From assembly GCA_020426595.1 (NCBI GenBank), contig JAGQPS010000020.1, positions 1 through 34,754 on the forward strand: a stretch of 34,754 bases of DNA. Reading direction: 5' to 3'. A program made the position numbers and the translations under genes. Within the stretch, counting starts at the first letter, position 1. The number at the start of each line of letters is the position of its first letter. Origin of the DNA: Planctomycetales bacterium (lineage in GTDB: Bacteria > Planctomycetota > Planctomycetia > Pirellulales > Pirellulaceae). The notes under the pieces were generated by a model. The model saw only the letters and a program-made list of their open reading frames with translations, was not told the origin of the DNA and searched no databases. Positions 25,352 to 34,200 of this stretch are shown here, one piece after another.

Positions 25352-26233
25352 GTGCCGGCCTCGCCTGAAACTACTCCGAGTGCTTCCGAATCGCCGTCGT
25401 ACTGGCGCGTGCTGCTAACCTTCGCGCGCAATTCGCTGATCCGCGACATGACGTTTCGCACCAACTTTCTGGTGCAAGCCGTATCGAGCGTCTCGTGGAC
25501 ACTCATGAACCTCGGCTTCTACATCATCGTGTTCAAACACACGTCGATGATCGGGCCGAACACAGGTTGGGGGCGCGAGGAGTTCTTTGTGTTCCTCGGT
25601 ACGACCTGGATCGTGAACAGCATCGTCCAGGCGTTCTTCATGCCGAATGCGAACGAGTTCAGCGAGTTGATTCGCACGGGCAATCTGGATTTCGCGTTGC
25701 TGAAGCCAATCGACACGCAGTTTCTTATTTCGTTCACGCGCATCGAGTGGTCGAGCCTCGCGAATTTGGCGATGGGAATTGGGCTGCTGATCCACGCGCT
25801 GATTCAATTGGCGGGAGACCCGATCGATCCCAGCGTGCCGACGGTCTGGGCGGTGCTGCTCTATCCGTTCTACATCGCGTGCGGAGTCGCCATTCTTTAC
25901 GGCAGCATGATCTCGCTCGCGGCGACGAGCGTCTGGCTTGGACGGAACCAGTCGCTCTATGACTTCTGGTTCTACCTCACCAACTTCTATCGACACCCGA
26001 TGGAGATCTTCCAACGAGGCCGCTTTGGTTGGTCGCTCTTCGTCGCGGTGCTACCGATCCTCGTGGTGGCGAACGTGCCGGCTCGCTTGCTGGCTCGTCC
26101 CCTCTTCCCCGAGCACGATCCGTGGCTCTGGACGCTCGCGCCTCTCACCGCTCTCGCGGCGGTGGTGGCTCTGGTCGTGAGCCGCTGGGTCTTTCAACGC
26201 GCGCTGCTCTCCTACCGCAGCGCCAGCAGCTGA
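25352..26233 (+). CDS. ABC-2 type transporter permease (DUF990-like)
   Basis: A 293-residue membrane protein with about six helices, of the ABC-2 permease group formerly DUF990 (ABC2_membrane_6). Typical segments are RTNFLVQAVSS near the N-terminus, ELIRTGNLDFALLKPID in the cytoplasmic loop, and the C-terminal half with FYRHPMEIF. Such permeases work with a separate ATPase and often with a second permease; neither is in the window, so this is an orphan. An ATG at 25334 is in frame, but GAGGAA lies five bases before the GTG at 25352 and favours the latter start. Confidence 0.85.
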   Translation: MPASPETTPSASESPSYWRVLLTFARNSLIRDMTFRTNFLVQAVSSVSWTLMNLGFYIIVFKHTSMIGPNTGWGREEFFVFLGTTWIVNSIVQAFFMPNANEFSELIRTGNLDFALLKPIDTQFLISFTRIEWSSLANLAMGIGLLIHALIQLAGDPIDPSVPTVWAVLLYPFYIACGVAILYGSMISLAATSVWLGRNQSLYDFWFYLTNFYRHPMEIFQRGRFGWSLFVAVLPILVVANVPARLLARPLFPEHDPWLWTLAPLTALAAVVALVVSRWVFQRALLSYRSASS

Positions 26234-26589
26234 GGCCAACGTCACCAACGACAGAAACCCACCGATGAATCGGTGGTCTATTGTCGGACACGTCCTTCGC
26301 GTGCCTCGGACGACCGCGGATTGACGAGGTATTCCATCACGAGAAGCGCAAGTGCGAGGCTCGGCAACACTCGCTTCTCATTCGAGCCTGCCGGCTCAAA
26401 CCCTAAACGCGTTTGAGTCACCGTCCTTGTCCAGCTCGGTCGATCCGCCCACTTAGACCTTGAGAACCCACACCTCGATCGCTTCCCACGAATCGCCCGT
26501 GACACTGGTTCGGATAGAATTGAGAGAATCCAAACTCGATTCGAATCCCGCTCCGCCGATATGCTATTCAACGGCAAGGAGTACGAAGC
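26234..26589. other. Intergenic region after the ABC permease
   Basis: About 355 bases without a convincing gene. It contains a short palindromic repeat (26259-26276) and must hold the promoter of the secreted protein gene downstream. A 99-codon minus-strand frame here has no supporting motif. Confidence 0.45.
26259..26276. repeat. CCACCGATGAATCGGTGG palindromic repeat
   Basis: CCACCGA and TCGGTGG form a 7-bp stem around TGAA. Palindromes of this form appear as dispersed intergenic elements in planctomycetes and related phyla. It lies 26 bases after the ABC permease stop and might also act as a transcript end. Confidence 0.45.
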
Positions 26590-27759
26590 ATGTGGTGCAT
26601 TAAAGTCAGACAGTTCAAGGCCCGGCTGGGCACCATGCTCGGCCTGGGTTCGCTCCTTGTGGCTTCGATGGTCATGCCCCGCTTTTGTCGGGCGCAGCCC
26701 TCACGCGAACAAGCACGATTCGCCCAACAACTCGAGCAACACATTCTCTCGTGCGCCCGACCTTCGGGCAGCGCGAACATTGTTCGTTTCGTCGAACATC
26801 CGCAAGGCGCGGGGTTGCGATTCTACTTCGTTTCGGTTGGCCTTTTCCCGTTGGCCGACAATCCCCGATTTCGAAATGAGGTGGAAGGCTATCTGAACTG
26901 GTGTCTGAGTTTGGCGCATCGCGATGACCGGACCTGGAATGACCTGTCGAATATCAATCCAATCGATGAACGACGAAGCGATGCCGACGACTCCAACGCG
27001 GCAATGTTCATTCGGCTCGCCGTTCGCTATGGCTCTAGCCGGCAAGGCGCTCGCTGGTGGCGCCAAAATGAATCGCAGGTCATCTCAATCGCCCAGGAGG
27101 TGCTGCTCGAGAACCAGCAAACCGAGAGTGGCCTTGTGACGACGCATTCGAGCTCGAGACTTCGGGGCGTCGATCAGCAAGACCCTGGGCTTTTAGCGAC
27201 GACTTCGTCGAGCTATCTCATGGACAATTGCGAGGTCTACTCCGCATTGAAGATGCTGGCGGAAAAGCTCGCGCGGGATAATCACGCCGACGCCGACGAG
27301 TTCGCGAAAGCCGCCACTCACGTGGCGTCCGGTATTGACTCGTTGTTCAACGCGGATGCCGGAGCGTTTTACATCCTGGACACGCAAAAGACGGCCATTC
27401 CCAATTTCTATCCCGAGGACGAACTCGACTTTTATCCCCATCGCGCCGCTCAGATCTTTCCTGAATTGTTCGATGTCCCACTCGGCGACGAAGAAGAGAC
27501 TCGCATGAAGTACGACCAAGCGTGGGCGTTCGCGACCGCTAATGGAGATTGGGCGCAAGGTCCGATCACCGACGAGGAGTTTCCCTGGACGGTTCGCGCC
27601 CTGATCGCCGCGAAACGTGGGGACCATCAAACGGCAACGCGGATACTTGCGTGGTATCAAGCCGACATGACGGGGAAACACATGTATATCCACGAGATGG
27701 CGATGGCACTGCAGGCTTTGGAATCGCTGAAAACGACGCGCGACCATCAGGCTCGTTAA
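26590..27759 (+). CDS. Secreted protein with six-hairpin-glycosidase-like features
   Basis: A 389-residue exported protein: a basic start, a hydrophobic segment (about 13-30) and a cleavage region ending RAQPSREQ give a signal peptide. The mature part is alpha-helical, with aromatic- and acid-rich segments such as DDSNAAMFIRLAVRY (132-146) and repeated helical pairs, reminiscent of the alpha/alpha-toroid of GH76/GH88-type enzymes. No catalytic residues can be assigned with certainty. AAGGAG lies eight bases before the ATG. Its codon use is a little less GC-rich than its neighbours. It converges on the dehydratase gene. Function is unknown; polysaccharide processing is the best guess. Confidence 0.7.
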   Translation: MWCIKVRQFKARLGTMLGLGSLLVASMVMPRFCRAQPSREQARFAQQLEQHILSCARPSGSANIVRFVEHPQGAGLRFYFVSVGLFPLADNPRFRNEVEGYLNWCLSLAHRDDRTWNDLSNINPIDERRSDADDSNAAMFIRLAVRYGSSRQGARWWRQNESQVISIAQEVLLENQQTESGLVTTHSSSRLRGVDQQDPGLLATTSSSYLMDNCEVYSALKMLAEKLARDNHADADEFAKAATHVASGIDSLFNADAGAFYILDTQKTAIPNFYPEDELDFYPHRAAQIFPELFDVPLGDEEETRMKYDQAWAFATANGDWAQGPITDEEFPWTVRALIAAKRGDHQTATRILAWYQADMTGKHMYIHEMAMALQALESLKTTRDHQAR

Positions 27760-27818
27760 GAGCGTTCGCGGGAATTCGACGAGCGGGCAGCGACGGAAAT
27801 CGGCCCGCGAATCCGTTG

Positions 27819-29504
27819 CTAGGAACGATAGAAGGCTCGGCTGACGCAGCCGCGGTGGGCTTGGTCGACCGTCGCGCTGAAGTCGGCGAGGTAGCCTCGC
27901 GCGTAGGTGCGGCTCGGTGGCTGCCAACGCGACCGGCGCGACTCCACCTCCGCCTCGCTCACTTCCCACTCGAGCGTGCCGTTCAATAGATCGAACGTGA
28001 TCGAGTCTCCGTCCTCGACCAACGCGATTGGTCCGCCCACTTCGGCCTCGGGACTGCAATGCACTCCGATCGCTCCGTGCGAAACGCCGGAGACTCGGGT
28101 GTCGGAAATCAGAGCGACCTTGCCATCGAGTTCCGGCACGCTCAGCGCCGCGCTGGCGACCAAGACCTCGGGCATGCCGCTGGCGACCGGACCAAGGTAA
28201 CGCAGCACGATGATATGGCCCGGCTTGATCTTGCCCGCTTCCACCGCGTCCTGCACCTGCTTCGCATCGTCGAAGCAAATCGCTTGCCCGGTGAAGCGTG
28301 ACGACTTCATGCTCGAGACTTTGAACACGATCCCATCGGGAGCCAGGTTGCCGAAGCAAACCTGCATGTCGGCATATTCCTTGAACGGTTGATCGACCGG
28401 TGCGATCAGATCCTGCCCCTCGGGCACATCCGGGACGTCCGCCAGGTTCTCGGCCATCGTGCGGCCCGTGACGGTCAGACAATCCCCGTGCAGCAGACCC
28501 ATTTGCAGCAGCCGCTTGAGCAACACCGGCGTGCCACCGATCTTGTGCAGATCGACCATCGTGCGACGCCCACGTGGAGCGAAACTGCAGATGACCGGCG
28601 TGCGACGGAGAATCGGTTGCAGGTCGGCCAGACTAAAGTCGACTCCCGCCTCGACGGCTAGCGCCATCATGTGCAGGACTCCGTTGGTCGAACCGCCCGC
28701 CGCCGCGATCGTTACCGCCGCGTTCTCGAAGGCCTTACGAGTCAGAATGTCGCGCGGCCGCAGTCCGAGCGCGAGCAGGTTCTTGACCGCGGTTCCCACG
28801 TGCCTGCACTCGTTTCGCTTCCCTGGATCCTCGGCCGGAATCGAGCTGCTCGAGGGCAACATCAAACCGACCGCCTCGAGAAAGAGGCCCCAGGTGTTGA
28901 ACGACGCCGCGATGCCGCAGCCTCCCGGACCCGGGCATGCGGTACGCAGAATCTGATCCGCCTCGGCACGAGTCCCCGAGCCCACCATCGCGGCCGCCTG
29001 CGAGTCGTACACGTCGAGAATCGAGATGTCCCTGCCCGCGTGACAGCCCGGCCGAATGCTCCCTCCGCTCACGATCAGACCGGGATAATTCATGCGAGCC
29101 AAAGCCATCGCGAAGCCGGGACCATTCTTGTCGCAATGGTGCAGACCGATCATCGCGTCGTAGCAGTGCGCGGTCACCACGCACTCGGCGCTGTTGGCGA
29201 TCAGATTGCGCGAGACGAGGCTCGCGTTGCCTCCCTCAAGCCCCTGCGTGATGTTGTCGCTCACCCCCGGCACGCCGAAAGGAAAGCCCATCAAGCCCGC
29301 TTCCTGACAACCGGCCGCGATCTCCCGTCCCAGCTCATAGGCGTGAACGTTGCAAAGATTGCCCTCGAGTAACGGAACGCCGATGCCGACCTGAGGACGA
29401 TCGAAATCCCCCTCGGCGAAACCCAGCCCATAGAAGAAGGCCTTCACACCCTGTTGCCAGCCATGAGTGACTTGGCGGCTATTCCAGTTCTCGGCGGAGT
29501 TCAT
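27819..29504 (-). CDS. IlvD/Edd family dehydratase
   Basis: A 561-residue iron-sulfur dehydratase of the dihydroxy-acid/sugar-acid family. Probable cluster ligands are C51 (EGNLCNVH), C124 in HHCDKNGPG (K126 is the metal-side lysine) and C196 in GPGGCGIAASFNTW. The serine region reads SDTRVSGVSHGAIG. Compared with classical IlvD (GACGGMYTANTM and DGRFSGGTHG) these motifs are altered, so the substrate may be a sugar acid and not the valine/isoleucine precursor. It lies 103 bp downstream of the tetrahaem anti-sigma gene on the same strand and may share its transcript. Confidence 0.88.
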   Translation of the reverse strand: MNSAENWNSRQVTHGWQQGVKAFFYGLGFAEGDFDRPQVGIGVPLLEGNLCNVHAYELGREIAAGCQEAGLMGFPFGVPGVSDNITQGLEGGNASLVSRNLIANSAECVVTAHCYDAMIGLHHCDKNGPGFAMALARMNYPGLIVSGGSIRPGCHAGRDISILDVYDSQAAAMVGSGTRAEADQILRTACPGPGGCGIAASFNTWGLFLEAVGLMLPSSSSIPAEDPGKRNECRHVGTAVKNLLALGLRPRDILTRKAFENAAVTIAAAGGSTNGVLHMMALAVEAGVDFSLADLQPILRRTPVICSFAPRGRRTMVDLHKIGGTPVLLKRLLQMGLLHGDCLTVTGRTMAENLADVPDVPEGQDLIAPVDQPFKEYADMQVCFGNLAPDGIVFKVSSMKSSRFTGQAICFDDAKQVQDAVEAGKIKPGHIIVLRYLGPVASGMPEVLVASAALSVPELDGKVALISDTRVSGVSHGAIGVHCSPEAEVGGPIALVEDGDSITFDLLNGTLEWEVSEAEVESRRSRWQPPSRTYARGYLADFSATVDQAHRGCVSRAFYRS

Positions 29505-29607
29505 GGTCGCTCGTCAATCGCAGGAGACAGGTTCCGCACTCGTGCCCCCCAAGGCCGATCGAGAGTGCCGAACAAGCCGCTCATCTTGACGCTTGGACCA
29601 CTCGCGG

Positions 29608-30840
29608 TCAAAGGCAGCAAACCAAGGAACTCAGCCGGAGCGATGGAATTCGGCCATGCTCGTCGCGGCGCTCGCGATCGATTCCCTCATGCAGCCCCGC
29701 CACATGGCACTCTTGGCACGATCGACCTTCCATTTGCCCGGCGCCTCGATGGCCTCGCAACTCCCTCATCGGTCCCAACTCGTGACAGTCCTGGCAATTC
29801 GCCCCCCAATGCTTCGTTGGCAAACCCCGCCCGCAGACATCGTCCGACAACTGGTGACAAGCCGTACAGCTCGCCACGACCGCCATCACCCGCGGAGCAT
29901 CGCGGTCGGACGCGGGAGTCTCATGAGGCGAATCGGCGCCCCTCGCGGAGCCAGACAACTCCGGCATCACACTCCGCTCACCACCGAAATCCGCGCGATG
30001 GCACTTGGTGCAACATTGAAATTGTAGAGCGGTCAACTCGTGCACCGACGCCGCGGCTCCGGGGCGTGCGGCATCCGCGCCGCCACCCAACGCCTCGTCG
30101 GTCGCCAATACGTCGGCCACGCCGCGACAAGCCGCCGGGATCGCCAAGGCGGAAAGCTGCGCGAGCCCCGCATCGCTAGGACGCCCCCATTCGCCGGCGG
30201 CGGCGATACGCGGGGACCGAGCCTGCCAACCGCTCCGCCATCCCTCGCTACGCCCCCAAGTGAACGACACGACAATCAGTGTCAAAGCCGCCACCACGGC
30301 CAGCACGCTCGTGGGCAATCCCAGCCCCTCCCGGCTTTCGCCTCGTGCCACGCGCCCGGCCAGCTGAACCTTGCCGTTGCCACCGGCCACCGTTCTGGCC
30401 GACTGATCAGGATCAACCACACCATCGACAGGAATCGCACAAGGCTTGGGACAAGAACACTCCGCGACTTCATCGGACGTGGCCAAGGGCCAACCGAGCG
30501 ATTGCCATTGAGCCCGTGCCTCGGCGACCGGTAACGGCCGCTCACCCGATTCCCAGGGTCGAGGCGTCTGTTCGCGCGGCGCTGATCGGCCGACCGCTGA
30601 ACCGCCGCTCCAGTCCTCGCGACAAGTCGACAAACCCGCGAGAGCCGCTTGCCAAACTTGCCATTGAGCTCGGCACGACGCGCACGCCTCGAGGTGCCGA
30701 TGCAGCGAGTCGCTCGCGATCGAGCCGCTCTCATCGCTGTTGCTTGGACGCGCGATCGATAGCAACTCCGCCGGTTCTCGAGTGAGCAAGAACTCGCAGT
30801 CGCCCTCCGAGGCTTGCTGTCGTGCGGGATGGTCATTCAT
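29608..30840 (-). CDS. Transmembrane anti-sigma factor with tetrahaem c-type domain
   Basis: A 410-residue protein with an unusual domain order. Residues about 40-70 form a zinc-finger anti-sigma domain with HLEACASC (H49-x3-C53-x2-C56). A cytoplasmic linker includes CSCPKPC (128-134). One membrane helix lies at about 177-196 (SVLAVVAALTLIVVSFTW). The outer domain has four CxxCH haem c motifs: CTKCH (277-281), CTACH (325-329), CQDCH (349-353) and CQECH (375-379), with further histidines that could be axial ligands. It probably holds a sigma factor and releases it on a redox or electron-flow cue. The longer frame to 30999 is rejected: the ATG at 30840 has GGGAG at good spacing and overlaps the sigma stop by 8 bp, showing coupling. 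Confidence 0.82.
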   Translation of the reverse strand: MNDHPARQQASEGDCEFLLTREPAELLSIARPSNSDESGSIASDSLHRHLEACASCRAQWQVWQAALAGLSTCREDWSGGSAVGRSAPREQTPRPWESGERPLPVAEARAQWQSLGWPLATSDEVAECSCPKPCAIPVDGVVDPDQSARTVAGGNGKVQLAGRVARGESREGLGLPTSVLAVVAALTLIVVSFTWGRSEGWRSGWQARSPRIAAAGEWGRPSDAGLAQLSALAIPAACRGVADVLATDEALGGGADAARPGAAASVHELTALQFQCCTKCHRADFGGERSVMPELSGSARGADSPHETPASDRDAPRVMAVVASCTACHQLSDDVCGRGLPTKHWGANCQDCHELGPMRELRGHRGAGQMEGRSCQECHVAGLHEGIDRERRDEHGRIPSLRLSSLVCCL

Positions 30841-31504
30841 CTGCATTTCTCCCACGTTCGTCCCTACGCTCGTCCGTGTCTTTGGTATCACGAGGCCGAA
30901 AGAAGTTGCCCAGCAAGTCCAATCCGGCACGCACGCGATTCTTGGCCGTTGCCAGACAACACCCTTGGGTTTGTGCGATCTCCGGATAAGTCGCTTCACC
31001 GAAGTAGCGCAATCGCACCGCGTCGGCGATGGCTTCGGGGAGCGTCGGCAGGGCCCGCGCGATCGCTCCTTGCAACTCGCTTCGCTCCGCCGCGCTCACC
31101 GGATCCTCGGTCCCAGCGAACGACGCCCACTCGATCGCCTCGGCCGGCAACCGACTGGGCTGGCGAGACTCGAGCGTTTGTCGTCGACGACACTGATTGA
31201 ATAGGATCGTCCACAACCAAGTACGAAACCCATACCGCTCGTCGTAACCCGCCAGATATCGGAACGCCGCGAGGAAGGTCTCTTGCACGACCTCATCGGC
31301 CGAATCAGTTGTCAGGCCACGGCTGATGGCCAGTCGCCGAAGAGCTCCCTCGTACCGCCGCACCAACTCTCCAAACCGCTCGCTCTCGCCCGAGAGCACC
31401 TCGCGCACGAGCGCCTGATCGGGTGTCGAATCGAACGATGACCGTGGATCATCATTCGCTCCCGATTCAGCGGGCGTGCGGTGGCTAGAAGCTGGCGGCG
31501 TCAT
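30833..31504 (-). CDS. ECF-type RNA polymerase sigma factor
   Basis: A 223-residue group 4 sigma factor. Region 2 (about 30-110) contains the core-binding segment DEVVQETFLAAFRYLAG and the -10 segment RTWLWTILFNQCRRR. Region 4 (about 148-205) includes LRYFGEATYPEIAQTQG and the recognition helix near LATAKNRVRAGLDLL. Its last 8 bp overlap the start of the tetrahaem anti-sigma gene, so the two are made together. The start ATG lies in a 150-bp gap after a strong terminator for the neighbouring reductase gene. The regulon is unknown; the IlvD-like gene downstream is one candidate. Confidence 0.9.
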   Translation of the reverse strand: MTPPASSHRTPAESGANDDPRSSFDSTPDQALVREVLSGESERFGELVRRYEGALRRLAISRGLTTDSADEVVQETFLAAFRYLAGYDERYGFRTWLWTILFNQCRRRQTLESRQPSRLPAEAIEWASFAGTEDPVSAAERSELQGAIARALPTLPEAIADAVRLRYFGEATYPEIAQTQGCCLATAKNRVRAGLDLLGNFFRPRDTKDTDERRDERGRNADE

Positions 31505-31581
31505 GCGGCGATTCGCGAAAGGCGTTCCTTAATCCGTTTCAGACCTTATAGATCGATCCGGCCGCGATCGGCTAAGCCGAA

Positions 31582-31608
31582 ATGCCCAGTTCTGCTCGAA
31601 CTGGGCAT
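31582..31608 (-). terminator. Intrinsic terminator after the aldo/keto reductase gene
   Basis: ATGCCCAGTTC (31582-31592) pairs perfectly with GAACTGGGCAT (31598-31608) around a five-base loop; on the minus strand it is followed by TTTCGG. It lies 47 bases beyond the reductase stop and ends that transcript before the sigma factor promoter. Confidence 0.65.
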
Positions 31609-31655
31609 CCTTGGGGGTCGGCGACGAACCTGGGTTGAGTCGTTAGGTCTCGCGA

Positions 31656-32678
31656 TTACTCGGTCGCCCAGCAAGACGAGGGGAGCACCAGGGGCTCGAG
31701 CAACTGGTCGATGTGCCGCAGCTCGTCGTCACTGAAATCGCGATTGGCCAGAGCCTGGCAGTTCTCGCGAATCTGCTCGGGTCGACTCGCCCCCGCCAAC
31801 ACGCTCGTGATGCGTGGGTCGCGGAGGATCCAAGCGACGGCCATCTGAGCCAGAGACTGGCCCCGTTGCTGGGCCAGCTCGTTGAGCCCTCGCACGATCG
31901 CGAGCACTTCGGGCCGCAACTCCGCCTCACGCAACAAACTCCCCGGGATGCTGGCTCGCGACCCCTCGGGGACCTGGCCACTGAGATACTTGCCGGTGAG
32001 CAAGCCTTGAAAGAGCGGACAAAACGCGATCACGCCCATCCCCTCATCCTCGGTCGCGCCGAGCAACTTCTTCTCGATCCAACGATTGAACATCGAGTAG
32101 TTGGGCTGGTGAATCAACAAACGGGGATAGCCCATCTCACGGCAGATCGCTGCGGCTTGGCGAGTTTGCTCGCTGGTGTAGCTCGAGATGCCGACATAGA
32201 GCGCCTTGCCTTGCCGCACCGCCGTATCCAAGGCTCCGAGCGTTTCCTCGAGCGGCGTGTCGGGATCGAAACGGTGGCTGTAGAAGATGTCGACGTAGTC
32301 TAGCCCGAGGCGCTTGAGCGACTGATCGAGGCTCGCGAGCATGTATTTCCGTGAGCCCCATTCGCCGTAAGGCCCTGGCCACATGTCGTAGCCCGCCTTG
32401 CTCGAGATGATCAACTCGTCGCGCGGGAACTCCCCCAAACACTTGCCGACATTCTCCTCGGCCGATCCATACGGAGGGCCGTAGTTGTTGGCGAGATCAA
32501 AATGAGTGATCCCGCAATCAAAGGCCGTCCGCAGCATCATTCGCTGATTCTCGGTCGGAGTCGGTCCGCCGAAGTTATGCCAACAACCGAGACTGATTTC
32601 CGGCAACAACAAGCCGCTGCGTCCACAGCGGCGATATCCCATGCGTCCGTCGTAGCGTTGGGGATCGGGCGAATACAT
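31656..32678 (-). CDS. Aldo/keto reductase (YghZ-like)
   Basis: A 340-residue NADPH-dependent aldo/keto reductase, close in pattern to E. coli YghZ, which reduces L-glyceraldehyde 3-phosphate and methylglyoxal. The catalytic tetrad is D61, Y66 (FDLANNYGPPYGSAEE), K94 (ISSKAGYDMWPGPYGEWGSR region) and H135 (FYSHRFDPDTP). Length and the long loop rich in Gly, Pro and Tyr near 98-108 fit this subgroup. An upstream TTG is in frame, but the ATG at 32678 is the preferred start. It reads away from the aminotransferase gene, sharing a 187-bp promoter region. Role: probably detoxifying small carbonyls. Confidence 0.92.
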   Translation of the reverse strand: MYSPDPQRYDGRMGYRRCGRSGLLLPEISLGCWHNFGGPTPTENQRMMLRTAFDCGITHFDLANNYGPPYGSAEENVGKCLGEFPRDELIISSKAGYDMWPGPYGEWGSRKYMLASLDQSLKRLGLDYVDIFYSHRFDPDTPLEETLGALDTAVRQGKALYVGISSYTSEQTRQAAAICREMGYPRLLIHQPNYSMFNRWIEKKLLGATEDEGMGVIAFCPLFQGLLTGKYLSGQVPEGSRASIPGSLLREAELRPEVLAIVRGLNELAQQRGQSLAQMAVAWILRDPRITSVLAGASRPEQIRENCQALANRDFSDDELRHIDQLLEPLVLPSSCWATE

Positions 32679-32865
32679 CAAACAGTTCTTTCAGCAAGGA
32701 GTGCGTTTTCGAGCCCGGCGGTCATCCGCGAGGGGTTGGCGTCGAATAGACTTCGTTAGTGTCGTCATCCGAACGCGGTGTGGCAACACAAGCCCCCGCG
32801 CGGACGAATCCCAACCGACGCCGCTACCACAATGACTCTCTCGTTCTCGACCGGATCGCTTCTCC

Positions 32866-34062
32866 ATGAATTGGCTCCATCCCGATCACCGCGCTGATCG
32901 ACTCGCCCAAGCCGCCGCGGACTGGCGGTTTCCGGCCGATACGATTTATCTCAATCACGGGTCCTTCGGCCCGGCTCCCCGATCGGTTCGTCAGGCTCGG
33001 CAACAGTGGCAGGAGCGGCAAGACGAACAGCCGATGCAGTTCTATGTCCGTGAGTTGGAACCGGCTTGGTTGAGCGCCCGCGAGAAGCTGGCGACCTGGA
33101 TTGGCGCTCGAGCCGATGATGTCGCGTTCGTCGAGAACGCGACGTATGGCATGAATGTCGTGGCTCAAAGCGTAGCGCTCGAACCGGGCGACGAAGTCTT
33201 GCTCAACAATCATGAGTACGGCGCGGTGCGACGCATTTGGCGGCGGGCCTGTGATCAGCAAGGGGCTCGGCTGGTCGAGGCGACGTTGCCGCTTCAGGTC
33301 GAGACGGCCGACGATTTGCTCGCTCCCCTTTGGTCGGCGGTCACCGAGCGCACGCGGGTGATCGTGATCAGCCACATCACTTCGGCGACAGCGATCACGA
33401 TGCCGGTCGAAGCGATCGTTCGCCAAGCCCACGAACGAGGCATCTTGGTTTGCATCGATGGGCCTCACGCCGTGGCCCAGCTGTCGTTGAATCTCTCGGC
33501 GCTCGACGCGGACTTTTATACGGCCAGTTGTCATAAGTGGCTCTGTGCTCCCTTGGGCACGGGCTTCCTACATGTCGCCGCGCGGCACCATGCGACCATC
33601 CGCCCGGCGCTCCTGAGCTGGGGACGTTTGTTGCCCAACATGCCGGAGCGTTGGGACGAGCAGTTCCGCTGGACCGGCACGCGCGACTACAGTCCGTACC
33701 TCGCCGTGCCCGCGGCGATCGAGTTCCTCGAATCGTTTGGAGTCGAGGCTTTTCGTGAAGCGACTCACGCGATGGCCCGCGCGACTCGGCGGGAGTTGAT
33801 TTCATTGCTTCAGCAACCAGCGCTCGTGCCGGACGATCCCGCTTGGTACGGTTGCATGACCGAGGTCTGGTTGCCATCAGGCGATTGGAGTGATCTGCAG
33901 CAGTGGTTGCGTCACGAGGAAGGGATCGAAGTCCCGATCATCGCGCTCGAGGATCGTTGGGCGGTGAGAGTCTCGTGTCACTTGTACACACGGCCCTTGC
34001 ATGTCGAACGACTGCTGCGCGGATTGCGTCGGGCGTTGGATCGCGTGAGCCGAATGGTGTAG
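32866..34062 (+). CDS. Class V aminotransferase (isopenicillin N epimerase-like)
   Basis: A 398-residue PLP enzyme of the class V aminotransferase fold, similar in outline to isopenicillin N epimerase and cysteine desulfurase-like proteins. It starts with the family segment IYLNHGSFGPAP (27-38); the cofactor-binding parts are ENATYGMNVV (90-99), the aspartate in CIDGPHAV (D198) and the Schiff-base lysine K224 in SCHKWLCAPLGTGFL. No cysteine desulfurase active-site loop is evident, so an aminotransferase, epimerase or lyase role is more likely. No clear ribosome-binding site precedes the ATG. Substrate is unknown. Confidence 0.9.
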   Translation: MNWLHPDHRADRLAQAAADWRFPADTIYLNHGSFGPAPRSVRQARQQWQERQDEQPMQFYVRELEPAWLSAREKLATWIGARADDVAFVENATYGMNVVAQSVALEPGDEVLLNNHEYGAVRRIWRRACDQQGARLVEATLPLQVETADDLLAPLWSAVTERTRVIVISHITSATAITMPVEAIVRQAHERGILVCIDGPHAVAQLSLNLSALDADFYTASCHKWLCAPLGTGFLHVAARHHATIRPALLSWGRLLPNMPERWDEQFRWTGTRDYSPYLAVPAAIEFLESFGVEAFREATHAMARATRRELISLLQQPALVPDDPAWYGCMTEVWLPSGDWSDLQQWLRHEEGIEVPIIALEDRWAVRVSCHLYTRPLHVERLLRGLRRALDRVSRMV

Positions 34063-34200
34063 CGCGGGTGCGTCGCGATGTGTCGCCGGGAGCGATCGCG
34101 CGACGTGAATTAGCGAGGCACGAATCGGCGCGGCCCCCCTGCTCCGCCGCGGACACGAGCCTTGAGACCTTTGAGACCTTCGCGGAACAGGTGTTGATCG

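Noticed and set aside
29505-30180. Plus-strand frame of 241 codons over the dehydratase and anti-sigma genes
   Set aside because: It is antisense to the haem-motif region and has the Arg/Pro-rich make-up of a shadow frame.
30841-30999. Longer start for the tetrahaem anti-sigma gene
   Set aside because: The extra 53 codons lie wholly inside the sigma factor gene; the ATG at 30840 has a proper ribosome-binding site and a short coupling overlap.
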